Assembly (NCBI RefSeq): GCF_003987065.1
Contig: NZ_PIPY01000003.1
Location: forward strand, 124,001 to 188,000
DNA length: 64,000 nucleotides
Source: Pseudidiomarina insulisalsae
GTDB lineage: Bacteria; Pseudomonadota; Gammaproteobacteria; Enterobacterales; Alteromonadaceae
Direction of reading: 5' to 3'
Under the pieces are notes generated by a model. It did not search any database. It was not told the DNA's origin and saw only the letters and a program-made list of their open reading frames with translations. The translations under genes and the position numbers were made by a program. Of this stretch, positions 1-9,941 are shown piece after piece. Each line of letters starts with the position of its first letter. Positions within the stretch are counted from its first letter, which is position 1.

Positions 1-31
1 GCCATCCACCACCGCGAAAGGTTATCGTTTA

Positions 32-55
32 CCCCGCAGTAGAACTGCGGGCTAC
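32..55 (-). repeat. REP hairpin, GTAG-headed, copy 1
   Basis: Read on the minus strand this is GTAGCCCGCAG, a TTCTA loop region, then CTGCGGGG. The head tetranucleotide GTAG followed by an imperfect palindrome is the hallmark of RAYT-associated REP elements. It begins 12 bases after the argR stop codon and could also act as the argR 3' hairpin. It is nearly identical to the copy inside der. Confidence 0.8.
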
Positions 56-67
56 CACCTACAACCG

Positions 68-535
68 CTACCCAACGTTCTCAAACAGCTCGCGAACTTT
101 CTCCAAAGTAAAATCGATGTCGGACACTTTCACCGGCGCAATAAAAATCGTGTCATCACCGGCAATGGTTCCTAGCACGCCTTCCTTCTTACCGACCGAG
201 TCAAGCAGTCGGGCAATCAGTTGCGCAGCACCCGGGGAGGTGCGAATAATGACCATCACGTCGTTGTGTTGAATGTCAAAAACCAGTTGCGACAAAGGCG
301 CGCGGGTAGAGGGGATGCCAAGCTCTGGTGGCAGGCAATACACCATCTCCTGACGCGCGTTGCGCGTGCGCACCGCACCATATTTACTTAGCAACCGTGA
401 TACTTTCGACTGACTGATATTGTCAAAACCACGCTCTTTCATCGCATCGACAATTTCGCCTTGAGAGCCATAGCGCTCCTCTTTCAGCAGCGCTTTAAAA
501 GTATCAATCATTGCATCGGATTTAGAATTTGCCAT
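68..535 (-). CDS. argR: Arginine repressor ArgR
   Basis: Arginine-sensing hexameric repressor of arginine biosynthesis. The 155 residues match the usual 156. The N-terminal winged helix-turn-helix holds the recognition stretch SQSKVSR (about 41-47) and GAVRTRNA (about 53-60). The C-terminal domain has [11 protein letters not shown], the arginine-binding and oligomerisation segment. It diverges from mdh, the classic gammaproteobacterial arrangement. The ATG is preceded by AAGGTAG about 12 bases upstream, a little far for a ribosome-binding site. I could not find a convincing ARG box in the intergenic region, so autoregulation is not shown. Confidence 0.97.
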   Translation of the reverse strand: MANSKSDAMIDTFKALLKEERYGSQGEIVDAMKERGFDNISQSKVSRLLSKYGAVRTRNARQEMVYCLPPELGIPSTRAPLSQLVFDIQHNDVMVIIRTSPGAAQLIARLLDSVGKKEGVLGTIAGDDTIFIAPVKVSDIDFTLEKVRELFENVG

Positions 536-602
536 GGGTGCACGCTACCTTATTGTCATAGTTTCTGAACGCTCCGCCAAAAGATAAAAGCCAGTCTATC
601 GT

Positions 603-656
603 AAAACCGTCAAAACGCCTAGCAAGCCCCTGTCAGGTTGTAATTTAGACGGTTTT
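603..656. promoter_or_regulatory. Inverted repeat in the argR-mdh divergent region
   Basis: AAAACCGTC (603-611) and GACGGTTTT (648-656) form perfect 9-bp arms 36 bases apart, about 50 bases before the mdh start. The spacing suits a looped operator or a large stem better than a terminator. No family assignment is possible; it does not resemble the ARG box consensus. Confidence 0.3.
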
Positions 657-708
657 GCAGTAGGCTTTCGGCACTAAAAATTTCCCTAACAACTGGATGG
701 AGTCTGAG

Positions 709-1641
709 ATGAAAGTTGCAGTTTTAGGTGCAGCTGGCGGTATCGGCCAAGCACTATCATTACTTTTGAAAACCCAATTACCTGCTGGTTCTGAGTTAGC
801 GCTGTATGACGTGGCGCCGGTCGTACCAGGTGTTGCTGTTGATCTCAGCCATATTCCGACTGCCGTGAATGTGAAAGGCTACGGCAAAGAAGATCTGGCT
901 CCTGCGCTGGTCGGTGCTGATATCGTTCTGATCCCTGCTGGCGTACCACGTAAGCCAGGCATGGATCGCTCAGACCTGTTCAACATTAACGCTGGCATCA
1001 TTGCTAACCTGATTGAAGCGATTGCGGATAACTGTCCGAAAGCCTGCATTGGCGTAATCACCAACCCGGTGAACACCACGGTTGCTATCGCTAAGCGCGT
1101 ACTCGAGAAAAAAGGCGTCTATGACAAGAACAAACTGTTCGGTGTCACCACCCTTGACGTCATCCGCGCAGAAACCTTCGTTGCTGAAATTCACGGTAAA
1201 AACCCTGCCGAAGTGAATGTTCCGGTGATTGGCGGCCACAGCGGCACGACCATTCTGCCATTGTTGTCACAAACTGGTCTGAGCTTCACTGACGAGCAAA
1301 TCGAGCAACTGACGCATCGCATTCAAAACGCGGGCACTGAAGTGGTTGAAGCAAAAGCCGGCGGCGGCTCTGCAACCCTTTCCATGGGTCAGGCAGCAGC
1401 ACGTTTCTGCTTGTCATTAGTAAAAGCGCTGGAAGGCGACAATAGCGTCGTTGAGTGCACTTACGTTGAAACCGATGGTAAAGACGCATTGTTCTTCGCT
1501 CACCCGGTTCGTCTTGGCAAGAATGGCGTGGAAGAAATTCTGTCTTACGGCGAATTAAGCGACTTCGAAGAAAACGCTAAGAAGTCCATGCTGGATGGCC
1601 TGAAAAAAGACATCCAGACCGGTCTGGACTTTGTGAAGTAA
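709..1641 (+). CDS. mdh: Malate dehydrogenase
   Basis: NAD-dependent oxidation of malate to oxaloacetate in the TCA cycle. The protein is 310 residues and nearly collinear with E. coli Mdh. It shows the Rossmann motif GAAGGIGQ (7-14), the substrate loop [10 protein letters not shown] (about 81-90), ITNPVNTT and the catalytic VIGGHSG histidine near 177. I start at the internal ATG because [11 protein letters not shown] is the family N-terminus and GGAG lies 7 bases upstream. The open frame extends four codons further upstream, but those would absorb the ribosome-binding site. A hairpin terminator follows at once. Confidence 0.97.
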   Translation: MKVAVLGAAGGIGQALSLLLKTQLPAGSELALYDVAPVVPGVAVDLSHIPTAVNVKGYGKEDLAPALVGADIVLIPAGVPRKPGMDRSDLFNINAGIIANLIEAIADNCPKACIGVITNPVNTTVAIAKRVLEKKGVYDKNKLFGVTTLDVIRAETFVAEIHGKNPAEVNVPVIGGHSGTTILPLLSQTGLSFTDEQIEQLTHRIQNAGTEVVEAKAGGGSATLSMGQAAARFCLSLVKALEGDNSVVECTYVETDGKDALFFAHPVRLGKNGVEEILSYGELSDFEENAKKSMLDGLKKDIQTGLDFVK

Positions 1642-1663
1642 GTCACACTCCGACCAGTATCGT

Positions 1664-1699
1664 AACGCCGGGTCAGCTGTCACAGCGCCCGGCGTTTTG
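1664..1699 (+). terminator. Rho-independent terminator of mdh
   Basis: AACGCCGGG (1664-1672) pairs with CCCGGCGTT (1688-1696) and runs into a short T tract. It lies 22 bases after the mdh stop codon. Confidence 0.75.
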
Positions 1700-1741
1700 C
1701 TATCAGGGTCAATTATCAACGGGCGAAAGGTTCCCACAGTC

Positions 1742-2323
1742 ATGCAACTGCTAGGTCTTGATATTCCTGTCAGCCGCCGGGCCCTGTTGCCAACGGCAAG
1801 CGTCATGTTGTTATTAACGCTCATCATGCTGCTTCCTGAGGCGATACGCGACGAATTAAAGCTCGATCGGCAGAGCGCACTACGGGGCGAGCAGTTGTGG
1901 CAGCTTATCACCGGGCAACTCGTGCATCATAGCTGGCCGCACCTTGGCCTGAATTTGCTGGGCCTGTTGGTTTGCTGGGCACTGTTTATTGATCATCAAC
2001 AGGGCTGGCGCCGCTGGCTTGGCGTGCCTCTGATTATGCTAAGTAGTAGCGCGGCACAACTTTACTTCGACCCGCAGGTGCGTTTTTACGCCGGTTTTTC
2101 AGGCACGCTGTACGGCATTTTTGCCTATTGCGCACTGGCCGACGTACTGCATAAACGCTGGCTGGGAGCGCTGGTACTACTTGGGCTGGCAGGCAAGGTG
2201 ATTTATGACCTGCTGTACCTTCCTGACTTCAGCGGGCTGGCATTTGCCGCGCACACCGGCGGCGTTGTTGCTGGACTTATACTGGCGTTTCTTTGTAAAA
2301 TCTTAACCTTAAACCACGGCTAG
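1742..2323 (+). CDS. rrtA: Rhombosortase-like rhomboid protease
   Basis: Predicted six-helix intramembrane serine protease of about 193 residues. It shows the rhomboid serine motif GFSGTLYG and a late histidine in AAHTGGVVAG. LWQLITGQLVHHSWPHLGLNLLGL matches the second-helix region typical of the rhombosortase branch. Rhombosortases process proteins bearing a GlyGly-CTERM tail on their way to the surface. No such tail is visible in any protein of this window, so its substrates must lie elsewhere. An upstream in-frame ATG at 1697 would add 15 residues within the mdh terminator and is less likely. ispB begins 9 bases after the stop. The family call is from motifs only. Confidence 0.75.
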   Translation: MQLLGLDIPVSRRALLPTASVMLLLTLIMLLPEAIRDELKLDRQSALRGEQLWQLITGQLVHHSWPHLGLNLLGLLVCWALFIDHQQGWRRWLGVPLIMLSSSAAQLYFDPQVRFYAGFSGTLYGIFAYCALADVLHKRWLGALVLLGLAGKVIYDLLYLPDFSGLAFAAHTGGVVAGLILAFLCKILTLNHG

Positions 2324-2332
2324 CGAAGCGGA

Positions 2333-3304
2333 ATGAAGTTATCTGAAATTAATGCGTTAATGGCGACCGATATGGCCGGTGTCAACCAGCTGATCGGGCA
2401 AGAACTCAAGTCAGATGTAGCACTTATTAACCAGCTCGGCTTGTACATCGTGAATGGCGGCGGCAAACGCTTACGACCGTTACTGGCCGTCACCGCGGCC
2501 CGCGCCGTCGGCTATCAGGCGCAGGGACACCTGACCCTAGCGACCATCATCGAGTTTATTCACACCGCAACGTTGCTGCATGACGATGTGGTCGATGCCT
2601 CAGAATTACGCCGTGGCCAGGAAACCGCTAACGCCGTATTTGGCAATGAAGCCAGCGTACTGGTCGGTGACTTTCTCTACACCCGCGCGTTCCAACTGAT
2701 GGTGACGCTGGACTCAATGAAAGTCATGAAGATACTCGCCGACGCCACCAACATCATTTCCGAGGGGGAAGTGTTGCAGTTAATGAATTGCAACGACCCG
2801 GACACCACCGAAGAGAGCTATTTTGGCGTTATTTACGGCAAAACCGGCAAGCTGTTTGAAGCGGCAACGCAACTCGGCGCCGTTCTAGCAGAGCAATCAG
2901 AAGCGATTGAGCACGCGCTGGCCGCTTACGGGCGCCATCTCGGCACCGCATTCCAGCTGGTTGATGACCTGCTTGATTACACCGCCGACAGCGACGTCAT
3001 GGGTAAACAAGCCGGCGACGACCTGGCCGAAGGCAAGCCCACACTGCCACTGCTGTACGCCATGTGGCATGGCAACGAAGAAGAAGCGGCACTCATTCGC
3101 AGCGCCATCGAACAAGGCGACGGCCGCGGTCAGCTGCAGACCATTCTCAGCGCCATGCGCCGCACCGGCGCGCTGGATTACACCCGCGATCGGGCGCTGG
3201 AAGAGGCACGGTTAGCACAGCAGCAGTTGGAGCAGCTGCCGGCATCAGAGTATCGCGATGCGTTGCACGCGCTAGCCGACATCGCCGTCGACCGCCTGTC
3301 GTAA
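2333..3304 (+). CDS. ispB: Octaprenyl diphosphate synthase
   Basis: Trans-polyprenyl synthase that elongates farnesyl diphosphate with isopentenyl diphosphate to give the ubiquinone/menaquinone side chain. It is 323 residues, the normal size. The first aspartate-rich motif is LLHDDVVDAS (residues 81-90; Asp84, Asp85, Asp88) and the second is LVDDLLDYT. The N-terminal NGGGKRLRP binds the diphosphate. It probably shares a transcript with the rhombosortase-like gene. In E. coli ispB lies next to rplU-rpmA-obgE but diverges from them; here it is co-directional and separated by a long palindromic repeat. Confidence 0.95.
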   Translation: MKLSEINALMATDMAGVNQLIGQELKSDVALINQLGLYIVNGGGKRLRPLLAVTAARAVGYQAQGHLTLATIIEFIHTATLLHDDVVDASELRRGQETANAVFGNEASVLVGDFLYTRAFQLMVTLDSMKVMKILADATNIISEGEVLQLMNCNDPDTTEESYFGVIYGKTGKLFEAATQLGAVLAEQSEAIEHALAAYGRHLGTAFQLVDDLLDYTADSDVMGKQAGDDLAEGKPTLPLLYAMWHGNEEEAALIRSAIEQGDGRGQLQTILSAMRRTGALDYTRDRALEEARLAQQQLEQLPASEYRDALHALADIAVDRLS

Positions 3305-3308
3305 AAAA

Positions 3309-3411
3309 CAAAAGCGTTAATGGATATTAGATATTGGATATTGGAACTGAAAAAGCGTTATTTCGGGCGCCCAATAACCAGTATCCAATATCCATTAACG
3401 CTCTTGCTTTT
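3309..3411 (+). repeat. Heptad palindrome R1 (ispB-rplU)
   Basis: AGCGTTAATGGATATT (3313-3328) is the exact reverse complement of 3387-3402. Beyond this the arms stay nearly complementary for about 32 bp, built of 7-base ATATTGG-type units. A second AAAAGCGTTA lies in the loop region. It begins 5 bases after the ispB stop codon. Its right end CTCTTGCTTTT contains the -35 box of the rplU promoter. Confidence 0.85.
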
Positions 3412-3432
3412 AGAACGAGAGGCGCTTATAAT
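3404..3432 (+). promoter_or_regulatory. Sigma-70 promoter for rplU-rpmA
   Basis: TTGCTT (3404-3409) and a consensus TATAAT (3427-3432) are separated by exactly 17 bases. Transcription would begin near 3440, about 45 bases before the rplU ATG. The -35 hexamer belongs to the right end of repeat R1 and the -10 to unique sequence. Confidence 0.75.
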
Positions 3433-3484
3433 TCGCGCCCTGATTTAAATCTAACGCGCCCGGACGGGCAAATCGGAGAAAATT

Positions 3485-3796
3485 ATGTACGCAGTATTCC
3501 AAAGTGGCGGTAAGCAACACCGTGTAACTGAAGGCCAAATCGTCCGCCTGGAAAAGCTGGAAGCAGCCACTGGTGATGTGGTTGAGTTCGACCAAGTATT
3601 AATGCTGTCGAACGGTGACGACGTGAAAATCGGCGCGCCTTTTGTTTCTGGTGGATCTATCAAAGCGGAAGTGGTCAACCATGGCCGTGCTGACAAAGTG
3701 AACATTATCAAGTTCCGTCGTCGTAAGCACCACATGAAACATCAAGGTCATCGTCAGTGGTTCACTGAAGTGAAAATCACTGGTATTAACGGTTAA
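3485..3796 (+). CDS. rplU: 50S ribosomal protein L21
   Basis: Large-subunit ribosomal protein that binds 23S rRNA. It is 103 residues, identical in length to E. coli L21. The start [14 protein letters not shown] and the basic C-terminal [16 protein letters not shown] are diagnostic. A clear ribosome-binding site CGGAGAA lies just before the ATG. rpmA follows 17 bases later and they form one operon with a strong promoter upstream and a terminator at 4100. Confidence 0.98.
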   Translation: MYAVFQSGGKQHRVTEGQIVRLEKLEAATGDVVEFDQVLMLSNGDDVKIGAPFVSGGSIKAEVVNHGRADKVNIIKFRRRKHHMKHQGHRQWFTEVKITGING

Positions 3797-3813
3797 TTAA
3801 GGAGTAACGACAC

Positions 3814-4071
3814 ATGGCACACAAAAAAGCTGGTGGTTCAACCAAAAACGGTCGTGACTCAGAAAGTAAACGTCTGGGTGTAAAGCGCTTCGGTGGTGAG
3901 TCAGTTTTGGCTGGTAGCATCATCGTTCGTCAACGTGGTACTAAGTTCCACGCTGGTGACAACGTAGGTATCGGTCGTGACCACACTTTGTTCGCACTTG
4001 CGGACGGCAAAGTTTCTTTTGCGGAGAAAGGTCCAAAGAACCGCAAATTCGTTAGCATCGTTACTGAATAA
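3814..4071 (+). CDS. rpmA: 50S ribosomal protein L27
   Basis: Large-subunit protein whose N-terminal tail reaches the peptidyl-transferase centre. It is 85 residues, the standard length, beginning [16 protein letters not shown] with no N-terminal extension of the Firmicutes type that needs proteolytic removal. AAGGAG precedes the start. It ends the rplU-rpmA operon, with an intrinsic terminator 28 bases downstream separating it from obgE. Confidence 0.98.
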   Translation: MAHKKAGGSTKNGRDSESKRLGVKRFGGESVLAGSIIVRQRGTKFHAGDNVGIGRDHTLFALADGKVSFAEKGPKNRKFVSIVTE

Positions 4072-4099
4072 GTTTTAGTAAGCTAACGCAAGACAAAGA

Positions 4100-4127
4100 A
4101 ACCCCGTCCTTTGTGACGGGGTTTTTT
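4100..4127 (+). terminator. Rho-independent terminator after rpmA
   Basis: AACCCCGTC (4100-4108) pairs with GACGGGGTT (4115-4122), with a 6-base loop and a run of six T. A strong, textbook terminator. Confidence 0.9.
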
Positions 4128-4129
4128 AA

Positions 4130-5317
<1,188 letters not shown>

Positions 5318-5436
5318 CAAAAGCGTTATTGGATATTAGATATTGGTTATTAGATACTGGTTATTGGATATTAGATAATGGTTGTTAAAGACACCAAATA
5401 ACTAGTATCCATTATCCAGTAACGCTCTGAGGTTTT
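5318..5436 (+). repeat. Heptad palindrome R2 (obgE-folA)
   Basis: It begins at the base after the obgE stop with CAAAAGCGTTATTGGATATT and ends ATCCAGTAACGCTCTGAGG. The internal units are period-7 variants of ATATTGG and CCATTAT. It is the longest copy at about 119 bp. The right end TGAGG serves as the ribosome-binding site of folA, 6 bases before its ATG. Confidence 0.8.
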
Positions 5437-5437
5437 T

Positions 5438-5956
5438 ATGCGAATTGCGCTTATTGCAGCTATGGCTGAGGATCGCGTCATCGGCAAAGATGGCGCTATG
5501 CCCTGGCACCTGCCAGCAGAACTTCAACACTTCAAACGTATTACCCTCGGCAAGCCCGTGGTGATGGGACGTGCGACCTATGAGTCAATTGGTCGCCCGT
5601 TGCCCGGCCGGCGAAATATCATTCTCAGTCGCAAGTATCAGCAACCTTACACCGACGATCAGGGCGTAATTTGGGTCAGTAGTCCCGCACAGGCGGTGGC
5701 GGCGGCCGGTGAATGTGAAGAGCTGATGATCATAGGCGGCGGACACGTGTATAACGAATTTTTAAGACACGCTCAGCGCCTTTATTTAACTGAAATTGAT
5801 TTGAAAGTTGCTGGCGATACCTGGTTCCCTGACTTTGAAGCCCTTGGTGACTGGCAGCTTCACGAGCAGATCGAGCATCCAGCAGATGCCAAAAACCCTC
5901 ACTCGTTCAAAACTCTGGTTTACGATCGTATACAACCTGACCGCCCAAGTGTTTAG
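5438..5956 (+). CDS. folA: Dihydrofolate reductase
   Basis: NADPH-dependent reduction of dihydrofolate to tetrahydrofolate, needed to recycle the folate oxidised by ThyA (encoded at 27.8 kb). It is 172 residues, slightly longer than E. coli (159) through its C-terminus. It shows the N-terminal [19 protein letters not shown], the substrate Asp-containing MPWHLPAEL (Asp replaced by Glu or Ala around this loop is common in the family), [17 protein letters not shown] and the cofactor motif [11 protein letters not shown]. Translation appears to start from a Shine-Dalgarno sequence embedded in repeat R2. Confidence 0.95.
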   Translation: MRIALIAAMAEDRVIGKDGAMPWHLPAELQHFKRITLGKPVVMGRATYESIGRPLPGRRNIILSRKYQQPYTDDQGVIWVSSPAQAVAAAGECEELMIIGGGHVYNEFLRHAQRLYLTEIDLKVAGDTWFPDFEALGDWQLHEQIEHPADAKNPHSFKTLVYDRIQPDRPSV

Positions 5957-6071
5957 CAGCGTGTAAACGATTGGTAAATGAAAGTAGACAGGTTAACATT
6001 TTATTCCGTTGTCAGGGCTCTGACAGCGGGGTAGGATTGCAAACCTGAAGGGGAACTGAAGGTCGTATTTG

Positions 6072-6476
6072 ATGTTGAGAGTAGTATCTTATTGCCTGAG
6101 CGCGGTGCTAGGGGCCACTATGCTAATGTCGCCTACGCAGACCGCTCACGCGCAATATCGGTTCGAGACAGAAGAAATCGCATTAGTTTTCTGCGCCTAT
6201 GCACGGGACAATGAAACTCAGCGCTTACAGTACAAATTGCGCGAGCTTCGCATTCGCATGCGCGATGTCTATTCAAGTATTCGCTGCAATGGCGCCTCCC
6301 TTATTCAGTTCGCTATGAAAAGTAACTCCCAGGATATCGGCAGCTTCATTGCGCGTAGTGTGACCCTCGAGGGATTGCGCACTATGGATGACTATCGCTG
6401 GGCACGCGAAAATGGTTACCTTGATACAGAAATCGGCGAAACGCTGAAGTTTCGCTTTGAAAATGACCTGAATTAA
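6072..6476 (+). CDS. Exported DUF3718-type protein
   Basis: Small secreted protein of 134 residues with a signal peptide ending near THAQ (about 28). Its mature part is helical and cysteine-poor, with CAYARDNETQRLQYKLRELR and a conserved SIRCNGASLIQFA stretch. This resembles the DUF3718 family of Shewanella and relatives, whose function is unknown. I chose the ATG at 6072; a TTG one codon upstream is also in frame. AAGG lies 9 bases before it. It is a single gene with about 100 bases of non-coding sequence on each side. The family assignment is from memory of the pattern. Confidence 0.7.
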   Translation: MLRVVSYCLSAVLGATMLMSPTQTAHAQYRFETEEIALVFCAYARDNETQRLQYKLRELRIRMRDVYSSIRCNGASLIQFAMKSNSQDIGSFIARSVTLEGLRTMDDYRWARENGYLDTEIGETLKFRFENDLN

Positions 6477-6578
6477 GCCTTTTTCTTCTCTCGCCACATT
6501 TATTTACAGTTTCCGGTCTTTTTAATCGACCTGTGAAGGTTTAGACTGAGTGCATTGGTTACAAATGGATAACAATGC

Positions 6579-8042
6579 ATGAAAACTCTCATCGCTCCTT
6601 TGGTCCTGTTCTCGGGCTTAATCACTCTGAATGTGCAAGCGCAAGAGGCGCCGACGCATTCGACCAAAGCGCTGCAACAACAGCAATGTTATTTGAAAGA
6701 TATCTCAGAGCAACTGCGCTGTGGCACCTTAACGGTGCCGGAAAACTATGCTGAGCCCGAGGGACGAAGCATCGACATCCATTTCGCCGTGTTACCGGCG
6801 ATTAGCGAAAATAAAAAACCGGATCCGCTGGTGATTCTGGCCGGCGGCCCTGGCCAGGCGGCGACTGAATTAGCTGCTATGATCAACCGCATTTTCCAGA
6901 CCGTACGGCAACAGCGTGACATTTTGTTGATTGACCAGCGTGGTACCGGTAAGTCAGCGCCGTTGAGCTGCGAGGTCAATCATGTTGAAGAGCTGGTTAA
7001 AGCCGACGATGACCTTGATCTTGCGGCGATGGCACGCGATTGTCTGCAGCAGTATGACGAAAGGGACCTGACGCAATATCACACGGTGAATGCGATTCGC
7101 GACTTCGAAGCAGTGCGTGAAGCACTTGGCTATGAGCAAGTGAATTTATATGGCGGCTCCTATGGATCACGCGCCGGACTAGTTTACATGCGCGAAGCGC
7201 CTGATTCGGTGCGGGCGGCGGTACTTGACGCGGTAGCGCCGGTACAGGTCGTGGTCGGACCCTTCGGTCGCCATGGCGCTGAGTCATTCAATAAGCTGCT
7301 TGATAATTGTGCGGCCACAGAAGCTTGCAGCAGCACCTTCCCTGAGCTCGATGACACCTATCAGCAGTTAATGCTAACACTGGAAACGAACCCGGTGCCA
7401 TTGACCGTGCGTGATCCGCTGACCAACGCACCCGTTGATATCCTCATCACTGCCGGACGCTTCAGTTCGGTGATGCGGGTCGGCTTGTACCATCCGACAA
7501 CCCGACAGATGTTGCCCTACGTGATTGACCGCACAGCCGCTGGAGATTACGTGCCGCTGACAGGACTGTTGGGGAGTACCATGGCGCAGTCGGAGCTCTA
7601 CATGGGGCTGACCTTAAGTGTGCTGTGTAGTGAAGACCTGGCGCGCGCCAGTGACGACTTACTGGCCGCCGATGGCGATAATGCGTTTATTGGTAGTCGC
7701 ACCGCCGACGCCTTTATTGAAATGTGTTCCGTATGGCCAAAGGCCGAGCGTCCTGACAGCTGGTTTGAGCCGGTACACAGCGCCGTGCCAACCTTACTGT
7801 TGTCCGGCGAGCTTGATCCGGTCACGCCACCGAGCTGGGGCGAGATGGCAGCACAGACGCTGAGCCAGAGCCGCCATATGATGGCGCCAAAAGGCGCACA
7901 TACCATTGTCGGTCATACCTGCGCGAATCACCTTGCGGCGGACTTTATAAAAGACCTTGATTTAGCCGCGCTGGATGCCGAATGCTTGGAAAATCAGCGG
8001 CAAAAACCTTTTATTCTCAATAGTAACGGCAAAGGATTATAA
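6579..8042 (+). CDS. Secreted alpha/beta hydrolase, S33/TAP-like peptidase
   Basis: Likely periplasmic aminopeptidase or esterase of the tripeptidyl-aminopeptidase type. It is 487 residues with a signal peptide ending near VQAQ (22). The first half has LAGGPGQA (oxyanion region), LIDQRGTGKS and the nucleophile elbow YGGSYGSR. The C-terminal TAP-like part supplies the acid in SGELDPVTPP and the histidine in PKGAHTIVGH. It is followed 10 bases later by an ABC exporter, so the three may form one operon. Substrate unknown. Confidence 0.85.
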   Translation: MKTLIAPLVLFSGLITLNVQAQEAPTHSTKALQQQQCYLKDISEQLRCGTLTVPENYAEPEGRSIDIHFAVLPAISENKKPDPLVILAGGPGQAATELAAMINRIFQTVRQQRDILLIDQRGTGKSAPLSCEVNHVEELVKADDDLDLAAMARDCLQQYDERDLTQYHTVNAIRDFEAVREALGYEQVNLYGGSYGSRAGLVYMREAPDSVRAAVLDAVAPVQVVVGPFGRHGAESFNKLLDNCAATEACSSTFPELDDTYQQLMLTLETNPVPLTVRDPLTNAPVDILITAGRFSSVMRVGLYHPTTRQMLPYVIDRTAAGDYVPLTGLLGSTMAQSELYMGLTLSVLCSEDLARASDDLLAADGDNAFIGSRTADAFIEMCSVWPKAERPDSWFEPVHSAVPTLLLSGELDPVTPPSWGEMAAQTLSQSRHMMAPKGAHTIVGHTCANHLAADFIKDLDLAALDAECLENQRQKPFILNSNGKGL

Positions 8043-8052
8043 GAGAGCTAGC

Positions 8053-8787
8053 ATGATCGAAGTAAAATCATTACAAAAATCCTTCGGTAAAGTGACGGCT
8101 CTAGATGGTTTAACATTTAGTGCTCCGGAAGGACAAATTACCGGACTACTCGGCCCGAACGGCGCCGGCAAAACGACCTGCCTACGTACTATCTACGGGC
8201 TGCTGAAAGCAGACTCAGGTGAGGCGCTGATTGACGGCGTCGATGCCAATAAAGACCCGCTGACGGTGCGTACCAAAATAGGTATTTTCCCCGACAAGTT
8301 TGGTCTTTACGAACGCCTGACCGCGCGCGAGCAAATTACTTATTTTGCCACCTTACATGGTCTGGAAGGCAAAGCTGCCGCGCAGGCCGTTGCTGAGGTC
8401 ATTGATCGGCTGGATATGAACGCCATCGCCGATCGCCGCGCGACGGGCTTTTCGCAGGGGCAGCGCATGAAAGTTGCATTAGCCCAGGCAATCGTCCATC
8501 GCCCGCAGCATCTGATTCTTGACGAGCCAAGTCGTGGTCTTGATGTCATGAGTACCCGAATTCTGCGTGATCTTTTGCGCGAACTGCGGAATCAGGGCAC
8601 CAGCATTCTCTTTTCCAGTCATGTGATGCAGGAAGTCGCAGCCTTATGCGACCAGGTGGTGGTCATAGCTGCCGGTAAAGTTGCTGCCCAGGGGACGCCT
8701 GACGAGTTGTGTCAGCAAACCGGAGAGACGGCATTAGAAGAAGCCTTTGTGAAGATCATTGGTACGGATGAGGGTATTGCGGCATGA
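8053..8787 (+). CDS. ABC transporter ATP-binding protein, NatA-like
   Basis: ATPase subunit of an ABC-2 type exporter, 244 residues. It shows Walker A GPNGAGKTT, signature FSQGQRMKVALAQA, Walker B LILDEPSRGLD and the switch histidine SSHVMQE. The signature deviates from LSGGQ, as in the NatA group. I place the start at MIEVKSL after AGAGAG; longer in-frame starts would run back into the hydrolase gene. It overlaps the permease gene by 4 bases (ATGA), indicating translational coupling. Similarity to sodium exporter NatA is by family; the cargo cannot be told. Confidence 0.9.
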   Translation: MIEVKSLQKSFGKVTALDGLTFSAPEGQITGLLGPNGAGKTTCLRTIYGLLKADSGEALIDGVDANKDPLTVRTKIGIFPDKFGLYERLTAREQITYFATLHGLEGKAAAQAVAEVIDRLDMNAIADRRATGFSQGQRMKVALAQAIVHRPQHLILDEPSRGLDVMSTRILRDLLRELRNQGTSILFSSHVMQEVAALCDQVVVIAAGKVAAQGTPDELCQQTGETALEEAFVKIIGTDEGIAA

Positions 8788-9932
8788 AGTCACCGATAAA
8801 AATTGTCTGGCGTAAGGAAATGAAAGACGCCCTGCGTGATAAGCGCTCGGTGATGGCCGCAATGTCGTACGCGTTTTTTGGCCCCTTATTGATGGCTGTC
8901 GCTTTTTATGTACTGATCAGCCAGCTCACCGACACCAGCGACGTCAAAATTGACATTGAGGGCGGGGAGTATGCGCCGGCCTTTGTCCAGCATCTGCAAA
9001 GCCGTGGCGTGGTTCAGCGTGATGAGCCCTGGCCCGCCGGGCGGCAGCCGATAACCCTGGAAATTGCCGGTGACTGGGATGAGAATATCGCCACCGCGCA
9101 GCCAGCGAAGGTGACACTGACCGCCGATTTTTCCTCACAAAAGCAGCGTACCGATATTCGTCGCGTTGAGTCCGCCGTCGAAGCCTATAGCACGCAGCTG
9201 ACCTATATCCGCTTGCAGATGCGTGGCATTGACCCGCGCATCACCCAAGGGATTGATCTGGTGAAGCATGACACCGCGACCAAGGGCTCCAAAGCCGCGA
9301 TTCTGATGGGCAGTGTGCTTATTTTTATCCTGTTATCGGTATTTTTCTCAGGTATGAACGTAGCCATTGACATTAGTGCCGGTGAGCGCGAGCGTAACTC
9401 ACTGGAGCTGTTGCTGTCGCAACCACTGACCACCAGTCAGCTGGTCTGGGGCAAGTCGCTGGCCGCTTCTGCGTTTGCCATGTTTGGCGGCATGTTAAGC
9501 GCTATCCTTATTCCTATTATCTTTAAGCTTTTGCCGTTGCATGAAATCGGTATGAGCATTTCGCTGGGCTGGCCTATGGTGCTTCTCATCATCCTGTTGT
9601 TGGTGCCCTTAGCGTTGCTTGCCACTGCCTTGCAGTTATTTGTTTCATTCCGGGCGAAAAGCTTTAAAGAGGCACAGACGTATATTTCGCTATTACTCAT
9701 GGCGCCAATGTTAGTGGTATTTGGCGTCGAGTTTGCCAGGGTGAAAAATCAGCTGCTTTACTACCTGCCGCTGACCGGTCAGCACCAGGCACTGCTCGAT
9801 ATTATCAAAGGTGAGCCTTTGCAATGGATGGCGATGCTCGTCAGTGCCATCGCGACCTTCCTGGTGGCGGTGCTACTGCTGAAGCTTATCAGCCGTATGT
9901 TGAGCAGCGAAAAAGTGGTGTTTGGTCTGTAA
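8784..9932 (+). CDS. ABC-2 type permease, NatB-like
   Basis: Membrane subunit paired with the preceding ATPase, 382 residues. It has one N-terminal membrane helix (about 28-48), a roughly 130-residue extracytoplasmic domain, then five or six helices from about 170 onward. SAGERERNSLELLLSQPL is the cytoplasmic coupling region typical of NatB and related ABC-2 permeases. The gene is coupled to the ATPase through ATGA. It converges on the oxidoreductase gene, with only 9 bases between stops and no clear terminator. Confidence 0.88.
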   Translation: MKSPIKIVWRKEMKDALRDKRSVMAAMSYAFFGPLLMAVAFYVLISQLTDTSDVKIDIEGGEYAPAFVQHLQSRGVVQRDEPWPAGRQPITLEIAGDWDENIATAQPAKVTLTADFSSQKQRTDIRRVESAVEAYSTQLTYIRLQMRGIDPRITQGIDLVKHDTATKGSKAAILMGSVLIFILLSVFFSGMNVAIDISAGERERNSLELLLSQPLTTSQLVWGKSLAASAFAMFGGMLSAILIPIIFKLLPLHEIGMSISLGWPMVLLIILLLVPLALLATALQLFVSFRAKSFKEAQTYISLLLMAPMLVVFGVEFARVKNQLLYYLPLTGQHQALLDIIKGEPLQWMAMLVSAIATFLVAVLLLKLISRMLSSEKVVFGL

Positions 9933-9941
9933 CCAAACGAC

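Noticed and set aside
3451-3735. Long open frame antisense to rplU
   Set aside because: Shadow of a strongly biased ribosomal-protein gene; no ribosome-binding site or family resemblance.
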